Below, in pieces: positions 1 through 8,786 of a stretch of DNA of 64,000 nucleotides. Under the pieces are notes generated by a model. That model was not told the origin of the DNA, ran no database searches, and saw only the letters and a list, made by a program, of their open reading frames with translations. Numbering within the stretch: position 1 is the stretch's first letter; every line of letters begins with the position of its first letter. This DNA is from Desulfocarbo indianensis (GTDB lineage: Bacteria > Desulfobacterota > Desulfarculia > Desulfarculales > Desulfarculaceae), in the NCBI GenBank assembly GCA_001184205.1, contig LBMP01000004.1:323755-387754 (forward strand), given 5' to 3'. Made by a program: the position numbers and the translations under genes.

Positions 1-479
1 TTCGGGCCATGGCCATGGTCCATGAAAGCGTTTACCAATCCGGCGCGTTTTCCAAGATACAGTTCAGCGAATACGTGCGCACCTTGTGCAACGGGCTCTA
101 CCGCTCCTATTGCTCTTCGCCGCGCAAGGTCAAGATGGTGGTGCAGGTGGAAGACGCCCTCATCGGCCTGGAGCAGGCGGTTCCCCTGGGCCTGGTGCTC
201 AATGAGCTGGTCACCAACGCCTTCAAGCACGCCTTTCCCGACGACGCCGGCGGCGAAGTGCGGGTGGAGGGCCAGGCCGGGCCCGACGGCCTATTGGATC
301 TGCTGGTGGGCGATGATGGCGTGGGCCTGTCCGCCGGCTTTGACTTGGGCTCGGCCTCCGGCCTTTTCATGGTGCGCGGGCTGGTGGAAAGGCAATTGAA
401 AGGCTCGCTGGAATTGACGGCCCAGGCAGATGGCAAGGGCACCAAGGCCTTGGTCCGCTTCGCCAGGAGGCAGGGTTGA
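1..479 (+). CDS. sensor histidine kinase, C-terminal part (HisKA_2/HATPase type), truncated by window edge
   Basis: The reading frame is open from the window start to the TGA at 477-479, so the 5' part lies outside. The visible part starts inside a HisKA_2-type dimerisation region (VHESVYQSGAFSKIQFSEY, near residue 4 of the visible part). A HATPase domain follows, with the N-box LGLVLNELVTNAFKHAFP, a G1 box DDGVGL and a G2-like box GLFMVRGLVE. The phospho-accepting His is normally upstream and is not visible. The response regulator that follows at 564 makes a two-component pair likely. The signal sensed cannot be told because the sensory region is missing. Confidence 0.85.
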   Translation, partial: RAMAMVHESVYQSGAFSKIQFSEYVRTLCNGLYRSYCSSPRKVKMVVQVEDALIGLEQAVPLGLVLNELVTNAFKHAFPDDAGGEVRVEGQAGPDGLLDLLVGDDGVGLSAGFDLGSASGLFMVRGLVERQLKGSLELTAQADGKGTKALVRFARRQG

Positions 480-563
480 TGCACGAGTTTCCGTGAGATC
501 GCGCCGGGTCCGCCTTGCGTATGCGCTTGGGTGATCTGGGGGCAGCAAAGACCTGGAGGCATT

Positions 564-1196
564 GTGAGGGAACAACCAGCGCGCGTCATGATCGTTGAAG
601 ACGAGTTCCTCATTTCCCAGGAACTGCAGGCCAGGCTGGAATCGCTGGGCTATGATGTGATAGCCGTGGCCGACAGCGCCGAGGAAGCCGTGGAAAGGGC
701 TCGCATCGACAAGCCCCAGGTCGCGCTCATGGACATCCGCCTGCAGGGCGAAATGAGCGGCATCGAGGCGGCGGCGATTCTGCACCAGGAATTGGGCATC
801 CCCTGCATCTTCGTCACCGCCCACGCCGGGGACGAAATACTGGACGAGGCCGCCCGCACCGAGCATTCGGGCTATCTCATCAAGCCTTACCGCGACAAGG
901 AACTGCAGGCGGCCCTGGAGGCGGCGCTATACAAGGCCAAGGCGGAGCGGGAACGCCGCCAGGTGCTGGACAGCCTGCGCAAATCCCTGGAAGATGGCAA
1001 ACGCCTCACGGGCATATTGGCCATCTGTTCGGAGTGCAAGCGAATCCGCAACGAGGAGGGCGTCTGGCAAGACATCGAACGCTATGTGCGCGAGCATTCC
1101 CAAGCCACCTTTTCCCATAGCCTCTGCCCGGTTTGCGTGAAAAAGCTCTATCCCGATCTTTGGGAAAAGCTCAGGCGGGAGGGCTTGCTGGAATAA
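564..1196 (+). CDS. response regulator with C-terminal Cys-rich (zinc-finger-like) extension
   Basis: This encodes about 210 aa. The N-terminal receiver domain has the acidic pocket in VMIVEDE, the phospho-acceptor Asp near residue 57 (ALMDIRL), the Thr in IFVTAH and the Lys in LIKPY. There is no DNA-binding or enzymatic output domain. A short helical linker leads to a Cys-rich tail, CSECKRIRN near residue 153 and CPVCVKKLYPD near residue 190. This tail is familiar from the C-termini of PAS/receiver proteins and probably binds a metal. I chose GTG 564 because GGAGG at 555-559 precedes it; an in-frame ATG at 531 lacks such a site. It lies about 85 bp after the kinase gene and is probably its partner. 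Confidence 0.85.
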   Translation: MREQPARVMIVEDEFLISQELQARLESLGYDVIAVADSAEEAVERARIDKPQVALMDIRLQGEMSGIEAAAILHQELGIPCIFVTAHAGDEILDEAARTEHSGYLIKPYRDKELQAALEAALYKAKAERERRQVLDSLRKSLEDGKRLTGILAICSECKRIRNEEGVWQDIERYVREHSQATFSHSLCPVCVKKLYPDLWEKLRREGLLE

Positions 1197-1636
1197 TCCC
1201 CGGCAAAGGCGGCAAGGTCCCCGGCGGAACGCCGCGCGGATTTTCAGCCGAGGGGCTCCGGCGGAGCGCCGGCCAGACCCGGCAACACCCAGAGGCACAG
1301 CCTGCGCACGGCGCGGTCCGCCAGGCGCAGGGAGCCCGCGCCCATGCCCATGAGCTTGGCCGCGATCAACGACCCCGGCCCACCAGGCACATCCTGGCCC
1401 GGCGCAGGGCCAGTTGTCTTTAGTACCCAATGGAGTCCAAGGCGATTTGCCAGGCATAGGTCATCAGTTCCCGGTCGCGCAACCGGCTGGACATGGCCGC
1501 TCTGCCTGGTAGGCCCGCGCTTGCATTGAACCCGGCGCGACTTATTATATTAAAAGAGTATGCTATGCTTCGCGCCGCGGGATCAGGTATATCGGCGCGG
1601 CAAACCAACCGCCGGGGACCAGGGAGGTTAGACCGC
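1197..1636. other. intergenic region with possible coding debris
   Basis: No intact gene is visible. On the minus strand, short coding-like stretches occur in different frames around 1240-1500, for example SSRLRDRELMTYAWQIALD ending at 1420 and LIAAKLMGMGAGSLRLADR in another frame. This could be a decayed gene or simply high-GC coincidence. The right end carries the probable promoter of the MoaD-like gene. Confidence 0.3.
1526..1553 (+). promoter_or_regulatory. probable sigma70 promoter of the MoaD-like gene
   Basis: TTGAAC (1526-1531) and TATTAA (1548-1553) are separated by 16 bp, in the only AT-rich patch upstream of the gene that starts at 1637. Confidence 0.4.
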
Positions 1637-1861
1637 ATGGAAGTAAGGCTCAAGATTTCTCCCACCTACCGCCTGCCTAATTTGACCGACGCCTCGGTGC
1701 CCATTCGCATGGGCGACACGGTGAAGGACGTCATGGAGAAGGTGGGCCTCAACCTGATGAGCGCCCGCGTGTATGTGGTGAGCGGTTTCATGGTGGGCAA
1801 GGAGCACGAGCTTAAAAACGGCGACGAGGTAATCGTGCTGCCCTACGTGGGCGGCGGCTAG
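1637..1861 (+). CDS. MoaD/ThiS-like ubiquitin-fold sulfur carrier protein
   Basis: This is a 74-aa protein with the beta-grasp pattern of small sulfur carriers, including a hydrophobic core region KNGDEVIVLPYVGGG. It ends in Gly-Gly, the tail that is adenylated and thiocarboxylated in MoaD and ThiS. GAGG at 1624-1627 supports the ATG at 1637; the upstream in-frame extension is not supported. No moaE, thiG, thiF or moeB lies nearby, so it is an orphan whose acceptor pathway (molybdopterin/tungstopterin, thiamine or another thiocarboxylate system) cannot be told. A terminator follows at once, so it is probably monocistronic. Confidence 0.75.
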   Translation: MEVRLKISPTYRLPNLTDASVPIRMGDTVKDVMEKVGLNLMSARVYVVSGFMVGKEHELKNGDEVIVLPYVGGG

Positions 1862-1896
1862 GCTCCGGGGCAACGCGCCACGCCCCCAAAAACACA

Positions 1897-1935
1897 GGCG
1901 TCCCCGCCTCTTAGGAGGATGGGACGCCCGTTTTG
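1897..1935 (+). terminator. intrinsic terminator after the MoaD-like gene
   Basis: GGCGTCCC (1897-1904) pairs with GGGACGCC (1921-1928), followed by CGTTTTG. It lies 36 bp after the stop codon. Confidence 0.8.
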
Positions 1936-2165
1936 TATGGGGCGGAGGGCGGCGGCAGGGCCATGACATCCGGCGGATGCCGGGGCGGGCATCTATATGT
2001 ATTAGCTATACTTGCATTATGCTTGGCCGGCGAAAGCGGCGGGCAGGCCTCAGAAAACCATTGCGCGTAACTGGTTTTGATTTTATATAGTTGCATGACG
2101 GCTCCGCGCGCCTGCGATTACGCTGAGCTTAATCATTAGTATGGCTAAAAGATAAGGGGCTAAAT

Positions 2166-3227
2166 TTGCTGGCCAGCGAGTTGGAACTGAACGAAATCAG
2201 CGAAGAGTCATCCTCCAGGCCCGATAAAAAGCTGGAAGAACCCAGGCGCAAGAAGATGTTGGCCATCCTGCGGGCCCTGCGGGACGCCGGCGGGCCCATG
2301 GGCGGGGTGAAGCTGGCGGAAGCCCTGGCCCTTTCCGGCAAGGAGATGAGCCAGCGCACCATCCGCTATTATCTGAACATCACGGACGAGCTGGGTTTCA
2401 CCGAGCTGGTGGGCAAGAGAAGCGGCAGAAGGCTCACCGAACTGGGCCTGGAAGAGTTGGACAGCTCCTTTGCCACCGACAGGATCAGGTCCATATCCTC
2501 GCACGTGGACTCCCTTATTTTCGATATGAGCTTCCGCCTGCGCTCCTGCCAGGGCACCGTGGCGGTGAACATCTCCTCCATTCCGGCCGGCCGCCTTTCC
2601 CAGGCCGGCCGGGCCATGGCGGAGATCTACGCCGCCGGCCTGGCCATGGGCCAGCGGCTCTACGTGGGCCAGCCCGGCGAGCGCATCGGGCGCTACGCCG
2701 CCCAAAAGGACGAGGTGCCCCTGGTCACCGTGTGCTCCATGAGCGTCAACGGGGTTTTCCTCTCCCACGGCATCAACGTGAGCAATCGCTTCGGCGGCTT
2801 GCTGCAATTTTCCCAAGGGGAGCCCCGGCGCTTCACCCATCTCATCAACTACGACTGCACCACCCTGGACCCCCTGGAGATTTTCATCAAGGGCCAGATG
2901 ACCTCGGTGAGCAAGGTGGCCCGCAGCGGCGACGGCATCGTGGGGGCCAGCTTCCGGGAGATACCCGCCCCGGCCGCCCCCAGGGCCCGGCGCTTGAGCC
3001 AGAAGATAATCAGCGCCGGCCTGGCCGGCGTCATCGTGGTGGGCCAGCCCGGACGGCAGCTCATGGAGGTGCCGGTGCCGCCGGGCAGGGTGGGGGTGGT
3101 GGTGCTGGGCGGGCTCAACCCCCTGGCCGCGGCCGAGGAATGCGGCGTGCCCACCCTGAACCGGGCCATGAGCGCCAGGTTCCCCTTTGAACTGCTAAAA
3201 CCTTACGCCGAGGCCCTGACCTTCTAG
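2166..3227 (+). CDS. NrpR-type transcriptional regulator (winged helix plus one NRD domain)
   Basis: This encodes 353 aa. Residues about 28-105 form a winged helix (RRKKMLAILRALRDAGGPM, then MSQRTIRYYLNITDELGFTE). Residues about 110-345 match the NRD/DUF128 effector domain of NrpR, the 2-oxoglutarate-responsive repressor of nitrogen genes first described in methanogens. Only one NRD copy is present. The start is a TTG at 2166 with AAGGGG at 2154-2159; the next in-frame ATG at 2253 would cut into the helix-turn-helix lead-in. No nitrogen-assimilation gene is adjacent, so the regulon is unknown. Confidence 0.8.
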   Translation: MLASELELNEISEESSSRPDKKLEEPRRKKMLAILRALRDAGGPMGGVKLAEALALSGKEMSQRTIRYYLNITDELGFTELVGKRSGRRLTELGLEELDSSFATDRIRSISSHVDSLIFDMSFRLRSCQGTVAVNISSIPAGRLSQAGRAMAEIYAAGLAMGQRLYVGQPGERIGRYAAQKDEVPLVTVCSMSVNGVFLSHGINVSNRFGGLLQFSQGEPRRFTHLINYDCTTLDPLEIFIKGQMTSVSKVARSGDGIVGASFREIPAPAAPRARRLSQKIISAGLAGVIVVGQPGRQLMEVPVPPGRVGVVVLGGLNPLAAAEECGVPTLNRAMSARFPFELLKPYAEALTF

Positions 3228-3523
3228 CGCGGAACAGGCCGGGGCGGCCCGGCCGTCCAGGTCGCGCCCCATCGCTTGGTTCGTGGCGTTGGTCTTCAGC
3301 GCCTGGCTTAAGCATCCTTGCGGTGCGCCTTTCGTAAATACGATGTTTAGGATAGAGTGTTGATTGCCTGGGCCGCCTAAAGGCAATCGACTCCGCCCTT
3401 GGTTTTGGCCGTTGGCCGGAGATAAGGGGGGCTTCGTGGGGCGTTGACCGCCGACGGTTGGCGTGTAATTGGCTCATCATGGTTTACCTGAGCGGCAACC
3501 TCCTGCAACGTCTATAATTTGCC
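3228..3523. other. intergenic region with a 12-bp palindrome
   Basis: No gene is seen. The palindrome TCGTAAATACGA lies at 3332-3343 (arms TCGTA/TACGA around AA), about 180 bp before the diguanylate cyclase. It could be an operator, but nothing else supports this. Confidence 0.3.
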
Positions 3524-5056
3524 ATGGACCAGCGTTTTTACTATATTGCCCCGTTTTTCACGGCCGCGCTGTGCATCCTGCTGGTGGCCTTTTATGTGTG
3601 GCCCAAGCGGCGGGTGATAGGCGGCCACGCCTTGCTCGCCACCTGCCTGGCCGCCAGCCTCTGGTCCTTGTGCGAGGGGCTTTTATATTTCGGGTTTTCG
3701 CTTAAGACCAACGTGCTCATCACCAAAATCCAATACCTGGGCATATTGCCGGCGGTGCACGCCAGCCTGGTTTTCGTGCTGCAGGTGTTCGGCCCCCGTT
3801 CCTGGCTCCGCCCGGCCCGCACCGCGCTCTTGGCCCTGGCCGCCGCCTTTTTCATCGCCCTGGCCTGGAGCAATGACGCGCACTTCTGGCATTGGAGCGC
3901 TTACCACCTGCTGGACCAGGGCCCTTTCCCCATGCTGGGTCTGAGCAAGGGCCCGACCTACTGGTTGATGGTTCTCTGGTGCTATTCCATCTTGCTGGCG
4001 GTTTCCCTGATTTTGCTCAAGCAGATTTTCCAGGGAGCCGCCTTTTACAAGGGCCAGGCCCTGATGGTGTTCCTGGGCTTTGCCATGGCCTGGGCGGCCA
4101 ACATCGTCTATGTGAGCGGCAACAGCCCGGTGCCCAACATGGACCTGGGCCCCTTGGCTTTCACCCTGGTGGCGGTGTCCATGGCCTGGGGCTTTTTCCG
4201 CTACAACCTCCTGGAAATCACGCCGGTGGCCAAGGACGAGGTGTTCAACAGCCTGGCCGACGCGGTGCTGGTGGTGGATTCGCAAAACCGGGTGGTGGAC
4301 ATGAACCCGGCCGCGCGGAATCTTCTGGGCGCTGGCCTGGGGCAGGCATTGGGCAAGGACGTTTTGCAGGCCTTTCAGGGCAACGCCCAGATAAGCGCCA
4401 TGCTGAGCGTGCGGGACGGCCGGCCCCGCAACGGCCTGGATTCCGGCCAATCCCATGATTTGCAGGTGTCGGCGCTCAAGGACCGGCGCGGCCGGGTGCT
4501 GGGGAGGCTTTTGGTCTGGCGCGACGTCAGCGAAAGGAACCGACTGCTGCGCGAACTGGAGACCCTGGCCACCACCGATCCCCTGACCGGCGCGGCCAAC
4601 CGGCGGCATTTCATGCAAAGCGCGGACAACGAGATCAAGCGCGCCGCGCGTTACGGCCACGAGCTTTGCTTCGTGATGCTGGACGTGGACCGCTTCAAGG
4701 CCATCAATGACCATTACGGCCACCACGCCGGCGACGAGGTGCTGCGCGTGCTGGTCGCGGTGTGTCGCTCCTTTCTGCGGGAGAGCGATCTCTTCGGCCG
4801 GCTGGGGGGCGAGGAGTTCGGCCTGCTTCTGGTGGAGACGCGGGTGGACAAGGCCACGGCCATCGCGGGCCGGCTCCTGCGCCTCTTGGCCGATTGGGAG
4901 GTGCAGGTGGACAAGGCGGTCATCAGCTTCACAGTGTCCATGGGCATATCCCAGTGGCGGCCCGAGGAAGCCAGCGTGGAGCCGGTCATGAAACGGGCCG
5001 ACCAAGCCCTCTACCAGGCCAAGCAGGCGGGGCGCAACCGGCTGGCGGTGGCCTGA
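3524..5056 (+). CDS. membrane diguanylate cyclase (7TM sensor, PAS, GGDEF)
   Basis: This encodes 510 aa. The first ~220 residues contain about seven hydrophobic segments and resemble the HisKA_7TM sensor module. A PAS domain covers about residues 235-340 (VFNSLADAVLVVDSQNRVV). The GGDEF domain covers about 345-508 and begins with DPLTGAANRRHF. The active site reads RLGGEEFGLLL, and the inhibitory I-site RESD sits five residues before GGEEF, so feedback by c-di-GMP is expected. The enzyme should make c-di-GMP from two GTP in response to an unknown membrane or cytoplasmic signal. No EAL domain is present. The gene appears monocistronic. Confidence 0.9.
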   Translation: MDQRFYYIAPFFTAALCILLVAFYVWPKRRVIGGHALLATCLAASLWSLCEGLLYFGFSLKTNVLITKIQYLGILPAVHASLVFVLQVFGPRSWLRPARTALLALAAAFFIALAWSNDAHFWHWSAYHLLDQGPFPMLGLSKGPTYWLMVLWCYSILLAVSLILLKQIFQGAAFYKGQALMVFLGFAMAWAANIVYVSGNSPVPNMDLGPLAFTLVAVSMAWGFFRYNLLEITPVAKDEVFNSLADAVLVVDSQNRVVDMNPAARNLLGAGLGQALGKDVLQAFQGNAQISAMLSVRDGRPRNGLDSGQSHDLQVSALKDRRGRVLGRLLVWRDVSERNRLLRELETLATTDPLTGAANRRHFMQSADNEIKRAARYGHELCFVMLDVDRFKAINDHYGHHAGDEVLRVLVAVCRSFLRESDLFGRLGGEEFGLLLVETRVDKATAIAGRLLRLLADWEVQVDKAVISFTVSMGISQWRPEEASVEPVMKRADQALYQAKQAGRNRLAVA

Positions 5057-5117
5057 AGCCGGCTCCTCCCTCGTGTGCCAGGCCGGGCGGCTGGCCGCCG
5101 CCCGGCCCGCGGAATCG

Positions 5118-7214
5118 TCAGAATCCCATCTCCAGCATCAATTTGAAGGCCCGGCCCGGCTGGTCGGCCAGGTTCAGGTCCTGCCAGACGCGGGAGAGGT
5201 GGTCGTGGTATAGCCGGTCGCCGATGTTCTCCACGGCGAAGGTCAGCTTGGCGTGGGGGGCGAAGCCGTAGCCGGCGCGGAAATCGAAACGCGTCCAGCC
5301 GCTGGTTTCCTTTTCATTGGAGCCTACGCGGTCCTGCCGGGCGGCCCACAGCATGCCCAGATCGGCCCACAGGCGGTTGGCCTGGCCCAAAACCCATTCC
5401 TGGCGCAGGCCGATTCTGCCGTTCAGGGGCGGAATGGCCGGCAGGTCCTGGTTGCGGTCTTCATCTTGGCCGATCACGTAGGACACGGCGGCGTAGGCGG
5501 CCAGGTCGCGCCAAATATCCGCTTCAAGGCTCAGTTCGCCGCCATAAAGGCGCACCTCGTCGAAGTTGGTCCAGCTGAGGTCCTGGCCGGTGTCCACCTT
5601 GGCGATGTAGTCCTGGATGATGTTGTAGAAAACCCCGGCCGAGCCGGAAAGCCGGCCGGAACGGAACTTGAGGCCCAGATCGAAATTCCAGGAGGTCTCC
5701 GGCTCCAGGTCGGGATCGCCCACGTCGTTCTTGGCGCCGTCGTGGGGGCCGAAGAAATAGCGCTCCAACAGGGTGGGCGCCCGGAAAGCCCGGCCCGCGT
5801 TGGCGTAGAGGTTTATGATCTCGCTGGCCCGGAAGAGGATTCCCAGGTTGCCGCTCAAGGCGCTGTCCCGCTGGCTTTGCGAATATCTGATCTCGTGGCG
5901 GGGGTGGCCGTCGGTCTCGGATTCGATCCAATCATGGCGCAGGCCCGCGGTGAGCTGCCACCTGGGACCCAGGCTTATCTCGTCCTGCACGAAAATCCCC
6001 AGGCCGGTTCTTTGCGAATCGGGAATCACCGGCACGCCGTTGAAGGCGGGGTTGACCCAACTGGAGGCGGTGTCCTTGATGAAGCGGTCGCTGGCGGCGT
6101 TTTCATAGAAGGCGTCCAGACCGTAGGTGAGCTGGTGGCAATCGCCGAGCTTTTTGAAGAACATGGGCTTCAGGGAATAGGTGTCGATGTCCAAAAGGAT
6201 GTCCACCTTGAGGTTGCCCTTTACCACGCTGGGGTTGGGCGAATAGCTGATGCGCTCGCGGTGGCGCTCGTGGCGTTGCGCGCCCATGATGAGCTCCAGG
6301 CGGTCGGCCACGGCGCCCAGGCCATCGCGGCTGAGCTTGCCGGAAAACAAGTGCTGCCTCTCCCTGGCGAACTTGTCGCTGATGAAAGAGGAATCGGCCG
6401 GGATGCCCAGGTCGGCGTTCATGTAATAGTAATTCAGGTCCCAGCGCCACACGTCGCCCAGATAGTTGCCCGCGGCCCAGGACATGCCGCCCCTATAGGA
6501 GCTGTTGTTGAGCTTGCCTTGCGGAGTTTCCACGTCGCCGGTGTCGCGGAAAAAGCCGCCGGCCAAGCCGTTGACCTCGCCCTGGCCGAAGTAGAGATTG
6601 CCTCCCGCGCGCCAGCCCTCGGGATTGCTGAACCCCGCGCCGGAGGCCTCCACGCCGGTGCGGGCCTGGGGGCCTTTTTCTCGGCGGGGCTGCTTGGTGA
6701 TGACGTTTATCACGCCGCCGATGGCGTCGGAGCCGTAAAGCACCGAGGAGGGGCCCCGCACCACCTCGATCCTTTCAATCTGGGCCGGGTCCAGGGAAAG
6801 AATGTGGTTGCCGCCGGGCCGCTGTTCGCTGAGCCTGACGCCGTTGACCAGGATCAGCACCCGCTCGTCGTACAGGCCCCGGATCATGGGCCGCACGCTG
6901 TTGGGGCCGGTGGCCGAGACGTTCAAGCCGGCCTCGCCCCGGAACACATCCTCCATGGAAACCGCGCCGCGCCGCTCCAACTCCTCGGCGGTTATCACGT
7001 TCATGGGCACGGAGGTGTCAAAGGCCTTGGATGCGTGGCCCGTGGCGGTGACCACGGTTTCTTCGAGCTGCAAGGCGTTGGCCTGTTGGGAGGCGCTCTG
7101 GCCGGAAGAACCGCCTGGCGAGGCCGAGCCGCTCTCGGCCCAAGCCAGGGGGGGCAGACTTAAAACCAATACGCCCAAGGCGATAGCCAATATCCTCGAT
7201 ATGCAAAAGGGCAT
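5118..7214 (-). CDS. TonB-dependent outer-membrane receptor (BtuB/siderophore-receptor type)
   Basis: This encodes about 698 aa. A signal peptide (ILAIALGVLVLSLPPLAWA) is followed by a TonB-box-like segment EETVVTATG, a plug domain (about residues 50-165, with ERIEVVRGPSSVLYGSDAIG) and a 22-strand-type barrel ending in a terminal Phe (LMLEMGF). The ATG at 7214 is preceded by GAGGAG on the minus strand and is preferred over the GTG at 7220. The substrate is not shown by the sequence. The gene upstream encodes a His/Cys-rich membrane protein, which suggests a metal or metal complex. No inner-membrane transporter for it lies adjacent. Confidence 0.9.
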   Translation of the reverse strand: MPFCISRILAIALGVLVLSLPPLAWAESGSASPGGSSGQSASQQANALQLEETVVTATGHASKAFDTSVPMNVITAEELERRGAVSMEDVFRGEAGLNVSATGPNSVRPMIRGLYDERVLILVNGVRLSEQRPGGNHILSLDPAQIERIEVVRGPSSVLYGSDAIGGVINVITKQPRREKGPQARTGVEASGAGFSNPEGWRAGGNLYFGQGEVNGLAGGFFRDTGDVETPQGKLNNSSYRGGMSWAAGNYLGDVWRWDLNYYYMNADLGIPADSSFISDKFARERQHLFSGKLSRDGLGAVADRLELIMGAQRHERHRERISYSPNPSVVKGNLKVDILLDIDTYSLKPMFFKKLGDCHQLTYGLDAFYENAASDRFIKDTASSWVNPAFNGVPVIPDSQRTGLGIFVQDEISLGPRWQLTAGLRHDWIESETDGHPRHEIRYSQSQRDSALSGNLGILFRASEIINLYANAGRAFRAPTLLERYFFGPHDGAKNDVGDPDLEPETSWNFDLGLKFRSGRLSGSAGVFYNIIQDYIAKVDTGQDLSWTNFDEVRLYGGELSLEADIWRDLAAYAAVSYVIGQDEDRNQDLPAIPPLNGRIGLRQEWVLGQANRLWADLGMLWAARQDRVGSNEKETSGWTRFDFRAGYGFAPHAKLTFAVENIGDRLYHDHLSRVWQDLNLADQPGRAFKLMLEMGF

Positions 7215-7307
7215 GAGCACTCCTCATCACGCGCCGGACAGGGGCGCGCCGGGTGTTTACAAAAAATTGAATTGCGATGAACGCCGCGCGGGCGAAAGCG
7301 GGGAGCG

Positions 7308-7745
7308 CTAGAGAACCGGCGGAGGGCGGGGGCAGGGGATCAGGTGGCGGCGCGCCTGGGCGCTCAGGGAGGAGAGCCAGGGCAGGCCGGGCCTGGGCTC
7401 CGGCTGGTTTGCGCCCAACACGGGGCCGGGCCAACGGTCGGCTATGAGATAGGCCGCAAAGGCGCAGAAGGAGCAGGGGCGGGCGTGGTGGATAAAAGGC
7501 CGCGACCAAGCGGTATGCGCGGCGCTTGGCTGCGCCTGTTGAAGATGGTGACCGTGGTGATGCAGGCAGGGGTGCAGCAATGGGCCCAGCCCGCCGCTGT
7601 AAAGCAGGGCGGCGATCAGCGGGTAGGCCCAGGAACGCGCCAGGATTTGTTTGCGCCGCGCTTGCAATGCTTCACCAATTGGCGGTCCGCTGCCAGGCTC
7701 GGTTAAAAAATCGCGAAGGGGAATCAGCGGCCGGGCCGAATCCAT
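7308..7745 (-). CDS. small His/Cys-rich membrane protein upstream of the TonB receptor (DUF2946-like?)
   Basis: This encodes 145 aa. It has a hydrophobic segment near residue 40 (AYPLIAALLYSGGLGPLL), a His cluster CLHHHGHHLQQ, and a later CSFCAFAAYLIA segment. The arrangement recalls small DUF2946-type proteins encoded beside TonB receptors for copper and other metals; that match is from memory of the pattern and is tentative. It sits 93 bp upstream of the receptor on the same strand, so the two are probably co-transcribed. No strong ribosome binding site precedes the ATG. The Pro-rich tail is unusual. Confidence 0.55.
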   Translation of the reverse strand: MDSARPLIPLRDFLTEPGSGPPIGEALQARRKQILARSWAYPLIAALLYSGGLGPLLHPCLHHHGHHLQQAQPSAAHTAWSRPFIHHARPCSFCAFAAYLIADRWPGPVLGANQPEPRPGLPWLSSLSAQARRHLIPCPRPPPVL

Positions 7746-7753
7746 AGCATCTT

Positions 7754-7771
7754 AGTAATACAAAGTAATAC
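7754..7771 (-). promoter_or_regulatory. direct repeat GTATTACT in the promoter region of the TonB locus
   Basis: On the minus strand GTATTACT occurs twice, 10 bp apart (plus-strand AGTAATAC at 7754-7761 and 7764-7771), just upstream of the ATG at 7745 and within the only AT-rich patch. One helical turn of spacing fits a tandem regulator site, or the AT-rich DNA may simply be the promoter. Confidence 0.35.
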
Positions 7772-7882
7772 CGAATTAATTATGCTGGACCAGGGCGGCA
7801 AAGTAAAGCGGAAATGCCGGAGGACGTGGGTTGCGGGGAGGCTCTGCGGGCCGGGGAAAAGCAGCCGGCACGGCCAGGGGGC

Positions 7883-7922
7883 AAGCCAGGCCCCAAGCCA
7901 GGCCCCAAGCCAGGCCCCAAGC
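7883..7922. repeat. 12-bp tandem repeat, 3.3 copies
   Basis: The unit AAGCCAGGCCCC occurs at 7883-7894, 7895-7906 and 7907-7918, followed by AAGC. It lies in the gap between two minus-strand operons. No gene is supported over it. Confidence 0.85.
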
Positions 7923-7982
7923 ACGAGGCAGCTAACCTGGCCCTTTTGAGTGCACCTCTTTGGGGGAATCTCGGTCTTGGTC

Positions 7983-8785
<803 letters not shown>

Positions 8786-8786
<1 letters not shown>

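Noticed and set aside
3683-5005. 440-aa open frame on the minus strand opposite the diguanylate cyclase
   Set aside because: Its protein is His/Gln/Gly-rich without motifs, and the plus strand encodes a clear GGDEF protein. It is an antisense shadow caused by high GC.
5253-7163. 636-aa open frame opposite the first TonB receptor
   Set aside because: Antisense shadow of a receptor with clear plug and barrel features.
7772-7900. Possible cobalamin riboswitch before the first TonB receptor
   Set aside because: GC-rich fragments such as CCCCGCAACC recall the core, but the conserved GCCACTG-type and B12-box sequences are not present in order.
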